Shown here in pieces: positions 1-10,057 of a stretch of 64,000 nt of DNA. Each line of letters begins with the position of its first letter. The stretch's first letter is position 1. The stretch spans positions 1-64,000 of the forward strand of contig WION01000078.1 in the NCBI GenBank assembly GCA_015039365.1. Direction: 5' to 3'. The translations under genes were made by a program, and so were the position numbers. The notes below the pieces were generated by a model, which was given only the letters and a program-made list of their open reading frames with translations, searched no databases and had not been told where the DNA came from. The stretch comes from Amanita rubescens. Its lineage: Eukaryota > Basidiomycota > Agaricomycetes > Agaricales > Amanitaceae.

Positions 1-707
1 CAGAGAGCATTTGCAAGGGAGGAAGCTCCCCTTGTAGAGATACTATACTCGTCTAAATAGTTTATTTAGGAAAACATATCAAGTTTTTACTTGATAATGC
101 GACATATACACACTCGCATATCCATCAGAGGATTCTTTTCACACAAAGAATCATCGTCATATATCTCGCTATTTACATAGCTTGATATTTATACAAGTTG
201 TTAAACGTTATCGTTTACCTGCCAAGAATATTCATTTAGCACTTAAGGATATATTCTTATCCTTTATCAAACAAAGTAATAAATCATATCAGAGACAGCG
301 AAGGCAGTAGAACAAGCCCCTTCTCGATAAATATGATTTCACACACTTTGTAAGGCTTGAAGCCTGGGGGTGCTTTTATAAGTGGATATTATCAATATGA
401 CAGGAAACTCGATTTTTGATAAATCGATTCAAACAATATATGTCATTGTATTGGCTTTTCGATAAAGTCATATCCTATACCTTTAGGACCAAATAATGAT
501 AAATATTGTATAACGTATACAACAAGCATTATAGGAATATTAAAGAAATATATAATACAAGGGATTAAGGTGAAAGCAGCATTTAGTCTGGATCCCCGTA
601 CTTGTACACGAAACGAGATATCTTCCGTGAAGACTTTTTAGTCTTGCAATTCCGGTGACTCGTACAAAGATATTTCATATATTCCTGGATAACTTAGCGA
701 GGGGGTG

Positions 708-1193
708 TGTTAAAGTTATCTTATCTAATCATATAAGATAACGTATATCTTATCTTATCTCATATAAGATAATACATCATATCTTATCCTATAGATTAGG
801 ATATACAGATTAGATGTACATACATGCATATATGTATTCACATACATATACACACGTACATATACATACATAGGATACTGGAATATCCTATAGTCGCTTG
901 CGTCATCCCATTACTATGGTAGACGCGTCATAGCTGCGCTAGACGTCATATCATACGTCATGCACAGCTCTTCCTCTATTTACTATACATTGTACTTATT
1001 AGGATACTAGTAGTATATAAGACTACCTGTACGTAGGTACAAATAAGAACCTTCCTTCTCCTCTTACCACCACATCCTATATTCATAGGATAGTAAGTTA
1101 TCGTTCGAGGTCGTCACCGCCACTCTACACTCCACTCTAAGTAAGTATTCACTTTAACACTTAGACGCTGCGCTGCTGGGCGTATCTTCGTCA
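708..1193 (+). repeat. LTR of family A (486 bp)
   Basis: Begins TGTTAAAG and ends CTTCGTCA, and is preceded by a purine-rich tract (agcgagggggtg). It contains a TATATAAG promoter-like box near 1014. Same length as the two A2 LTRs (16243-16728 and 23606-24091), which are in the opposite orientation. Confidence 0.88.
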
Positions 1194-3251
1194 AATACAA
1201 GTAAATCCTCTTCGTCGTAAGAATCTATATCAAAAATAGATTCTATATGCTATAATGGGGTGGCGCCTGCCTTGCGCAAATCCCCAAATATACAAGTATG
1301 AGTGAATGCGGAATGTCGATCATTCTCGGATCCTCAATCAAACTTGTTATGACAACGGTCGTATCCCTGTGGGTGTAGACCTTTAAAGTCATATTCGTAT
1401 CTTGTATTTATACACAAGGTACAATAAATATAGCATATACAAAACAAGATTAAACATCTTGAACACAGTGTCTAATAAAGGATTACATCATTAATGATTG
1501 TCGGGTATGGCAGACACAATACTGCCAGCAAATCATCTTTATATTAAGATAAAATGCGCCGGGCACTTATAGCAGTTATTACTGCTGATCATATATGGTA
1601 AAACCCTTTTATAATGATTACCAAGATATATTGCAAATGTGGATGACCACCACATATAAGCCAAGTAGGGAACCACATCTGTATGAGCATCCAGTAAAAT
1701 GTATCTGGATTCACTTACACAATTAAAATACTGAGTACACTTGTACAATGCGAGACAACTGCTCGCATACAAGCTCATATTTAATAATTGTTGCACATGC
1801 TCAGGAATTGGATAATGATGAAGTTCATCTTGTTATTACAAGATCAGGAGATTCGTCTCCCCGCTGGTGTTGTGCGTTCCTATCAAAATAGGGATAGATG
1901 GAATCACAACCAAATACAACCCTTTACGAAAGTGATTATAAAGGATTTAATGATATGCAAATAATCATACCAGACGGATTATCATCATTTACAAAGGACA
2001 AGATATATACACACATATCTATAGAAGGGAACAGTTATTATTCAATAGCAGACGGGTCAAAATGCTTATACAAGCATAAGTCCTTTAAAGACCCAAGGAC
2101 TTCGATCTGCTGGATAACGAAGATATTCTTTAAAACACATGGTTGAACTCTTTATCGAAATTTAAAAAGGAGTTTTTATCGATATAACAGAGATGTAGAC
2201 CATGATGTATAAGAATTATCTGGGCAACCGTCTATAACATAATGTGCTTGTCGTCATACTTGTCTTAACAAGGATGAGCAATTATATTAGACCATATTCA
2301 ATTACACTTGTTGTTACAAGTAAAATTGTCACGCGTACAACTTGTCGATCAAGTGAACACGCCACATCATATTCTCGTATTACTGTGTAAAGAGAATATA
2401 TACTCCTTTATTCTTAAGGTGCTAGTCACCTTTACACCACATAAGGCGTTGGACGCCTTTATATAGGAGAACACACGAGTCAGCGTACATAATCTGAACT
2501 TGTAAAGAAACAAGGAACGATTATTGCACTCGTCACACATACGAGCAGAGAATATTTGCAAGGGAGGAAGCTCCCCTTGTAGAAATACTATACTCGTCTA
2601 AATAGTTTATTTAGGAAGACATATCAAGTTTTTACTTGATAATGCGACATATACACACTCGCATATCCATCAGAGGATTCTTTTCACACAAGGAATCATC
2701 GTCATATATCTTGCTATTTACATAGCTTGATATTTATGCAAGTTGTTAAACGTTATTGTTTACCTGCCAAAAAAATTCATTTAGCACTTAAGGATATATT
2801 CTTATCCTTTATCAAACAAAGTAATAAATCATATAAGAGATTGTGAAGGCAGTAGACCAAGCCCCTTCTCGATTAAATATGATTTCACACACTTTGTAAG
2901 GCTTGAAGCCTGGGGGTGCTTTTATAATGGATATTATCAATATGACAGGAAACTCGATTTTTGATAAATCGATTCAAACAATATACATCATTGTATTGAC
3001 TTTTCGACAAAGTCATATCCTACACTTTTAGGATCAAATAATGATAAATATTGTATAACGTATACAACAAGCATTATAGGAATATCAAAGAAATATATAT
3101 ACAAGGGATTAAGGTGAAAGCAGCATATAGTCTGGATCCCCGTACTTGTACACGAAAACGAGAGATCTTCCGTGAAGACTTTTTAGTCTTGCAATTCCGG
3201 TGACTCGTACAAAATATTTCATATATTCCTGGATAACTTAGCGAGGGGGTG

Positions 3252-3675
3252 TGTTAAAGTTATCTTATCCTATAGATTAGGATATACAGATTAGATGTAC
3301 ATACATGTATATTCGATATATACATGTACATATACATGTACATATACATACATAGGATACTGGAATATCCTATAGTCGCTTGCGTCATCCCATTACTGCG
3401 GTAGACGCGTCATAGCTGCGCTAGACGTCATATCATACATCATGCACAGCTCTTCCTCTATTTACTATACATTGTACTTATTAGGATACTAGTAGTATAT
3501 AAGACTACCTGTACGTAGGTACAAATAAGAACCTTCCTTCTCCTCTTACCACCACATCCTATATCCATAGGATAGTGAGTTATCATTCGAGGTCGTCACC
3601 GCCACTCTACACTCCACTCTAAGTAAGTATTCACTTTAACACTTAGACGCTGCGCTGCTGGGCGTATCTTCGTCA
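3252..3675 (+). repeat. LTR of family A with internal deletion (424 bp)
   Basis: Same ends as the 708-1193 copy but 62 bp shorter. The missing block is the run of ttatct/agataa inverted repeats just inside the 5' end. The right edge abuts copia relic C at 3676, so this is the true right end of A1. The matching TSD lies outside the window. Confidence 0.85.
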
Positions 3676-4433
3676 GGAAAAGCACCACGCCGACCGTTTC
3701 CGAAACTGAGTACCAGTGATCGGGCAAAACGATATGGCGATAAGGTCGTTTCGGACCTTTGGGGACCTACGGAGACTGCATCTCTGAAAGGGAAGAAGTA
3801 TTACATCTTATTTCAAGATGAATACACTCATGAGCAACGGATCTACTTCCTTCACAAAAAGTCGGAAGCATTCCAAGCCTATAAACTTTATGAGGCATGG
3901 GTTAAGATGCAACGTGACGGAAGGATAAAGATTCTGGGTACAGACCGAGGAGGAGAATTCACGGGCGCAGCCTTCAAAGCCCACCTTGAACAAGCCGGAA
4001 CTGCTCGTCACCTAACGGTCCATGATAGCCCACAGTCAAATGGGAAAGCCGAGCGCGCGAATCGCACCATCGGAGAGGGGATCAGAGCCCTATTAGCTTC
4101 GTCAGGACTCCCCGAATCCTTATGGGCAGAAGCAGCTGCTCACCTTGTCTGGTTACGCAATCGCGTTCCCACAAAAGCACTGCCGGATTCCAAGACACCG
4201 CTCGAAATGGCAACTGGAAACCGTCCGGACCTGTCGGATATCCATGAATGGGGTTGCCGTGTATGGGTAAAACGAACCCACAGTTCCAAATTAGGCTCCA
4301 AAGTCAAAGATGGCCGTTTCATAGGTTATGACGAGGAATCAAAGGGATACCGCATCTACTGGGAGGATCGACGTGCTGTAACTGTTGAACGCGATGTATA
4401 CTTCGATAAAAGAAGTGCCTTAGCCCCAGAGAC
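3676..4433 (+). pseudogene. Copia relic C: integrase fragment
   Basis: One open frame starts at the first base after the A1 LTR. It holds the end of the pre-integrase zinc region (GKAPRR) and a Ty1/copia integrase core with all three acidic residues: D in SDLWGP, D in GTDRGGEF and E in GKAERANRT. The usual copia sequence after the core follows (residues like GCRVWVKRT and FIGYDEESKGYRIYW). The frame is interrupted at 4433 by B1. Removing B1 (TSD gagac) joins it without a frameshift to 15760. The protein would cut and join cDNA ends during integration. Its N-terminal gag and protease parts lie outside the window, and the gene is dead because of four insertions and a stop codon at 16073. Confidence 0.9.
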
Positions 4434-4840
4434 TGTTAAATATAGAATTATATTTATAGAATGATTAACTACTGATTGACTACAATCAATATTACTCATA
4501 TCGCTCGCGTCATCCTTTATGTATGACATAGAGATGACATCATAATGACTTCATTATGATATCATAGTGACATCATGATAGACTCATGATCACACCTTAT
4601 GGTGTGCTTAGCACGCCATAACTTCTCATCTATACTATACGCTTACACATATGTAGTCACATATTTGTTCTCTCTTAGTATATAAACCTGTCCTGTATCG
4701 TAGAATAGGACAATCCATTCTCTTCCTCTTACTATCACTACTACGCCGAAGGGTAGTGCTAAGATCATATCGCAATAGGTAAGCTATTGCACCTGCTCAT
4801 GCTGTGGACACGCTCTCGCGTAGACCTGTCTTCTTCGTCA
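4434..4840 (+). repeat. 5' LTR of B1
   Basis: TGTTAAAT...TTCTTCGTCA, 407 bp, with a TATATAAA box near 4678 that likely drives transcription. The 3' copy at 15348-15754 reads the same throughout, which suggests recent insertion. Confidence 0.92.
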
Positions 4841-4854
4841 GGTTATGGGCCCCG
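4841..4854 (+). promoter_or_regulatory. Primer binding site of B1 (tRNA-iMet half-molecule type)
   Basis: ggttatgggccccg starts right after the LTR. It is complementary to the anticodon loop and stem of initiator tRNA-Met (CCCATAACC around the CAT anticodon), not to a tRNA 3' CCA end. Drosophila copia is known to use such a half-tRNA. The same 14 bases follow the 5' LTR of A2. Confidence 0.8.
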
Positions 4855-4993
4855 CCGTCGATATTGCCAGGACCCACATCGCCGCTCGCTTGCTCGTCAT
4901 CCGACATGATGTCCCACTGGTATAGTATCGCAGCGAGCCTGATATGGTCTTATCATCTTGATATAACTAATCCTTGATATGGCATATGCGCTA

Positions 4994-5149
4994 ATGACAT
5001 GCGCCCGGACCCTAGGGCTTTAGGGGGATCTCCTAGACACCCAGGGATAAGGGTACTTCCTATGTTTCTCGACGCTGGCATGGCAACGTCGGCCCCCACA
5101 GAGTTATACTTGCCCTCTGTGATGTGACTGGGGTATTCATGCACGATAT
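4994..5149 (+). other. Leader block shared by B1 and A2
   Basis: About 155 bp from atgacatgcgcccgg to gcacgatat is nearly the same as A2 23298-23452 on the minus strand, while flanking leader sequence has diverged. It lies between the primer site and the first ORF, where a packaging or dimerisation signal is expected. The rest of 4855-5736 is leader with no convincing gene. Confidence 0.75.
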
Positions 5150-5736
5150 AACATCATAAGCCCCTAGAGGCTTTATAATACAATATGGCTCGTATATAGA
5201 AACTTCTAGTATAAAGGACGTGCTGACACCTCATTGTGGGTGGTACACGCAGTCTATTAAGGATGCGCCCTTAGGGACTCCTTTAGTCGGAATGATCGTT
5301 AGGATCATTCTAAGTTTGGGCTCTATGGTGATCCCATAATCCCATTTAGAAGTTTCATATTGGTTACCGGTCGTGCTTATATAATGGTCTGGGGGGTTTA
5401 TGGACCAGACATTATTTCTATATACAATCGCAACGGGTAAAACCGTGGTTCGCCCAAGAGTGCTTGAGCCAGCGATTGACTTGCATGTCATTTACAGCAT
5501 TCAGGAATAATCCGAGCTTTCAAAACCGAGTGGACCTGTGGACCTGAGCTTTATCTAAGCTTGGCTTGTAACTAAGTTACTCAGGATCGGTTGGTTTAAC
5601 CGAATATGGACTGTACTCGTAACCGAGGAACTCTATATAGTCTGACATTCTAGTCTATGGCACCCTGGTAACTTAATAAAGACGAATTAGACTTTTAGCT
5701 TTAATTAAGCTTTAAGCTCATTAAATTCTCTTTTAG

Positions 5737-6288
5737 GAAAGAAAACTGGATTCCGAAACTAGTACTCCGCTACCAGTTTACGAAGCCGAAGGAGAATCAT
5801 TTCCTCCTGCCCGGAGATTACCTCCTTCCTACGACACTCCAATCCCACCGTTTCCCTTAATCTTAGGGGACCGGACTTTTATTGATACACCAGCACCAAT
5901 TCCATCTTCGTCCTATTCTAGGACGATAGTTCGTGTTGTCAACTCAGATACCAGATTCGGTATCACAACTCGTGGACCTGTCACAGTTCACGATCGAAGA
6001 GATCACTTCCTAGCCGCGCGACTTAGAAACGGCCGCACCTTGCAAGACGAAATAATACATCGTCGTCGACAAGCAGCTATCGAAGAAGGTGTTCCACCCA
6101 CCTTAGATCTTTGGATTCCACCCAGGGGCACTTCAGTAGCCCAGCATATAGCAAATAGGCGTACACGCCGTAATCTCGAAAGAGATAACCAAGAGGTCGA
6201 AAACCTCGAAAATCAAAGAAACTTCCGTTTCTTTTGGCGTCTTTTAACTGCCTATATCATAATCATCACCTCCGCCTTCCTCGTCTAA
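5737..6288 (+). CDS. ORF0 of B1: PPxY and membrane-segment protein upstream of gag
   Basis: This frame is open for 183 codons and stops one base before the gag ATG at 6290, but contains no ATG. It starts right after cttttag, a good 3' splice acceptor, so an upstream exon may supply the start codon. The N-terminal half is rich in proline and has a PPSY motif at 5824-5835 or close by, like late-domain motifs that recruit WW-domain proteins. The middle is basic (HRRRQ, NRRTRRNLERD). The last 20 residues form a hydrophobic segment (ending AYIIIITSAFLV) that could anchor the protein in a membrane. The same C-terminal half is kept in B2 (62198-62392). I do not recognise the family; an env-like or Gag-accessory role is inference. 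Confidence 0.6.
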   Translation, partial: ERKLDSETSTPLPVYEAEGESFPPARRLPPSYDTPIPPFPLILGDRTFIDTPAPIPSSSYSRTIVRVVNSDTRFGITTRGPVTVHDRRDHFLAARLRNGRTLQDEIIHRRRQAAIEEGVPPTLDLWIPPRGTSVAQHIANRRTRRNLERDNQEVENLENQRNFRFFWRLLTAYIIIITSAFLV

Positions 6289-6289
6289 C

Positions 6290-7320
6290 ATGTCTAACGA
6301 CTTGACGATTCCTAGTTCCATTCCCGTTTTGAATGGAACTAACTATAAAGAATGGGAACGCATGATGCGTTTCCTATTACAAACCAAAGGTTTATATCGG
6401 TACCTAAAAACCGATTATGTTCGTCCAAGACGGATAACGCCGTTGGAACAATTCTATCTGGACACAGGGATTCAAGCCTTTGTTCCAGCTGTTCCAGCAA
6501 CAGCAGCAGTTCCAGAAACGGAAACTGAACATGCGATACCCGCAATGCCGGCACAACCGGCACAACCAGCCATCACTCAACAAATGATTGATGATGCAGA
6601 GGCTATCAAAAAGGCCTTTGATGATTGGGTCGTCGAGGATGATCGCATCCTCGGATCCATAAACATGAAGTGTACTGCTACTATACAGCAGATCAACGAA
6701 CATGTAGTTTCTGCCCGAGTTCTATGGCAGAACTTAGCAGAACAATACGGTGTGACAACATCTGCCGGTATATATAATGATTTCCAATTAGCAATAAATT
6801 GGAAATTCCAAGATAAAAAGGATCCCACACAATCCTTAAACGACCTCCTCGCCATCATAAACCGCTTAGCATCAAGCGGAATTACATTGCCTGCAAATGT
6901 ACAGGCAATGATTGTACTTTCAGCTGTCCCCCGTCATTGGGACAATTTTGCCGCTGTGGTTCTTGCCACAACAGAACCATCGGATCTTACGATCCAAGGG
7001 ATACTTCCCTTAATACAGAATGAGTGGCGCCGAAGGCACCCTGAATCTGCTACGACGGCAAATACGTCGCAACAACAGCAGCAACCATGGCAACAAGTAC
7101 GTGGTCGAGGACGAGGACGTGCTCGCGGACGTGGCCGCGGAGCAGGTCGTGGACGTGGGGGGAGGCCTTATTCCAGGCCTCCACAAGGCGCTCAAACACC
7201 GGCTCCTACTGCTCCTCCGGCAAATCAAAATTGGCCGGGTAAAGTTGAGGGCCAAACACGTGGTCCTAACTGGGAGAGGAACCGAGAACGCCGAAAGGCA
7301 GATGCAGCCGAGAAGAAGGC
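6290..7320 (+). pseudogene. B1 gag-pol part 1: gag
   Basis: Starts at ATG 6290 (MSNDLTIPS), one base after the ORF0 stop. It is a UBN2-like copia gag: LNGTNYKEWERMMRFLL near the N-terminus, an Ala/Pro/Gln-rich insert, a helical capsid region, then an RG-rich stretch (RGRGRGRARGRG, about residues 270-290) that probably binds RNA in place of a CCHC zinc knuckle. Gag forms the virus-like particle. Solo LTR J interrupts the frame at 7320. Skipping J and one TSD copy continues the frame at 8031, as in B2 where this junction is uninterrupted. Gag and pol form one frame, so no frameshift is needed. Confidence 0.92.
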
Positions 7321-8025
7321 TGTTGAAACTAGGGGTAACAAGTCCCTAGCGAGCAGCGCAGTCTAGTACATAGAATGTACTACTTACCGAGTGTGGTGTG
7401 GAGTTGTTAAGAGCTTACTGGAGCTGGGGCTCAACAGTAGACAGTAGAGAGGATAATAGGATAAGGATTGACGCTACTAGAGTACAGTTTATATACTACT
7501 AAACTACAAATAAGTACAAAGAGTCTTATCAGTATGAGTCAAAGGTATTTGACTCATAAGGCGTCATTCCACAGCAATGCACAGCTATTGTACAGCAATG
7601 CATAGCTTTGCGCAGCACTTGACTCATCAATTATATTGACTGACTCATCACATTATCAATCTTCAATGTGATAGGTCGATAACCATAACGTATATATGTC
7701 TTCCATTCTCATGTCAACATATATTCACATTATCAATAGTTCCACTATTATGATTGGATGATCTTATGAGAATATCGCTAGGATATTCTCATGTCAGAAC
7801 ATGTTCTCATCATCAATCATCCACTATTATGATTGGTAGATGAGTATGAGAATATGTCGAATATATTCTCATGTCAATATATTATCTCACACTCAATCAT
7901 CCACTATTATGATTGGTTGAGAGACGAGTAAGTAACTGAGCGTTATTACATTAGTTAGTGTAAACTAATGGTATCACTTATATTCACTATATACTGTATG
8001 TATATCGTATAATATAAGTTCAACA
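7321..8025 (+). mobile_element. Solo LTR J (705 bp)
   Basis: Begins TGTTGAA and ends TTCAACA (perfect 7-bp inverted ends), flanked by the TSD aaggc (7316-7320 and 8026-8030). The B2 copy lacks it, which fixes both edges. There is no internal domain, so it was left by LTR-LTR recombination. The right half repeats a unit of about 80 bp containing caatcatccactattatg three times. Read on the minus strand it has a segment like the A LTR end (tgcgctgct), so the true orientation may be minus. Confidence 0.9.
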
Positions 8026-8030
8026 AAGGC

Positions 8031-10057
8031 TGCCAAAGCCGCAGAACATACTATGAGTTCTGCACATACCGTCGCCCGTATTGGGCCTTATGACATTACT
8101 GAGCCAGTTGCCGGCTCTAGCAAAGGCAAACAAAGAGAAAAGGACGAACAGGACTTTGAGTCCTATAAATCGAACCGAGGAATGGGGATATCGTCAGACG
8201 ATATCGATTACAAAAATATGGATATAGATCAGGAAGCTGAACTATATTATGACGATTATTACTATGAAGATAACGCCGAACAATGGTATGAAACCATTAA
8301 GAAACTGGAAATGGCTAACTTTCTCTTTATAGAGGCAGCGATGAAAATGGTGTTCCCTAAATTAGGACATCATCGTCGTACTATAAATTCCTTCTTTGAA
8401 CAATCTGTACTATATGATAGTATAAATTATAAAGAAAATTTAGACGAAACCTGCCTCGTAAGAGATAAGTCGTGTGACACTGCCATTTATAATGCAAATA
8501 TGATTGAACGATCATATAATATTGGTAACATGTTTAAGAAACCTTTTACATGTTTAGCGGTCAATAAAAGAAAATTTAAGGATAAAGTACATCCGACATG
8601 TCCCTGTCCGGAATGTGTTGAGAAACGTACTGGAGATACACTATGGATGTGTGACTCCGGTGCATCCGATCACTTTACCTTTAGTAGGAAAGACTTCTCT
8701 GAATACAGAGAATTTCCTGCAAATGAAAACCACAGTGTTAAAACTGCTAATGGTTTAGATCGTCTTGAAGGACTTGGCACAGTTATTCTTGAACACAAGT
8801 TATCCACAGGAGAAACAACACTCGTAAAGCTCTTTCCTGTCCTCTATATGCCACGGGCAACTGCACGCTTGATTTCAAACGGCAGATTAATCCGACAAGG
8901 ATTGACTTGTAAACAAGATGAAAAAATGGTAGTCTTTTCCTTTACAGACTCGGGTAGAACGTGTATCGAAGGACATTATCTTATGCCCGATGATACATTA
9001 GTTTACGCTCGAGGTAGGATTATTATAATGAATCCTACACTGGTTTCCGGTCCTGGCTTAGCCAACAGGAATTCAAAATTAATTCTTGGAAGACCGACAA
9101 AGAAACCAAACGCAGAGTCTATAGAAAAATTATTAGACTACGAGACCTGGCATAAACGTTTTGGTCATCCATCTAACGAAGTCTTTTCGAAGATACCGTT
9201 AAATGTCAATGGATGGAAAGAAGTTACACTTCCAGAAGGAAAACTACGTTGTGAAGGTTGTCTTAAAGGCAAAATGAAGGCAAAACCTTATAAATTGTCT
9301 TCGAAGAGAGCTACTCGTCCCTTCGAGCTACTCCATATGGATCTTATGACCGTACCGGCCATATCTTACCACAAATACAAATATATTGGTGTTATCGTTG
9401 ACGATTTCACCTCGTATACATGGATTGGTTTATTAAAAACCAAAGATCAAACTCTAGAATATTTTACCGGATGGTATAATGAGTTTGTAGATCCTAAACA
9501 ACCTATTTCTCACCTCCGTTCTGATCGAGGGGGGGAATTTGTAAATAAAGCCTTTGAAGAATTCCTTAAATCCAAAGGAATTAAACATCAACAGACAGCT
9601 CCTTACACCCCACAACAAAATGGTCGCGTTGAACGCATGAATCAGACTTTGTCAGACAAAGCTGAGGCTATGCGATTAGACGCAGGATGTCCAAAATCTT
9701 GGTGGGAGTTCTCATTCAGAACGGCTGTGCATGTGTACAACCGCACTCCCCTAAAACGGACTAAATGGAAGACCCCTCTGGAAAATCTTCTTAATAAAAA
9801 ACCAGACGTATCATACTTTCGAGTATTTGGATGTGAAGCCTGGGTATTTATCCCTGATCAACGGAGACCGGATAAGCTGTCTGAGAAATCCGTTTTATGC
9901 ACTTTTGTAGGATATGAATCAGGAACCAAAGGCTATAGGTTCATGACGTCGACAAACACACTGGTCATATCCTCCCAGGCTACATTCTTTGAAAACAGGT
10001 TTCCGCGAAAAGGAAAGACTGCAGATATAATTACTGAAGATCTTGGTCCGATCTGGG
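8031..10057 (+). pseudogene. B1 gag-pol part 2: protease and integrase
   Basis: Continues the gag frame. Features in order: an acidic region with many tyrosines (YYDDYYYED); the copia aspartic protease with WMCDSGASDHF, where DSG is the active site; the pre-integrase zinc domain (HKRFGH...CEGC); and the integrase core with D in LLHMDLM, D in RSDRGGEF and E in NGRVERMNQ. These parts mature the polyprotein and insert the cDNA. The frame is open until element K at 10058. Removing K and one TSD copy continues it at 12537 (I-W-E-A-I-P), exactly as in B2. Confidence 0.93.

Larger units (their letters stand above)
1..3675 (+). mobile_element. Copia-like non-autonomous element A1, rearranged, left end outside window
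   Basis: The order is a piece of 3' internal sequence (1-707), an LTR (708-1193), a longer stretch of the same 3' internal sequence (1194-3251) and a second LTR (3252-3675). Positions 1-707 match 2546-3251, and the whole internal part matches the reverse complement of about 18800-16729 in A2. The copy lacks the primer site, leader and gag seen in A2, because the LTR at 1193 joins internal sequence directly. I see no gene in it. Short open frames such as 1539-1796 and 1898-2146 run through hairpins and resemble no family. It is probably a product of deletion or unequal recombination between LTR copies. Confidence 0.75.

Noticed and set aside
1539..2561. Short ORFs in A1 and their counterparts at 17845-18451 in A2
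   Set aside because: They run through hairpin stems on both strands and match no family. Open frames of this length are expected by chance here.
4953..5491. Small minus-strand ORFs in the B1 leader
   Set aside because: They lie antisense in the conserved leader. The shared block is conserved as nucleotide sequence, and A2 does not keep the frames.
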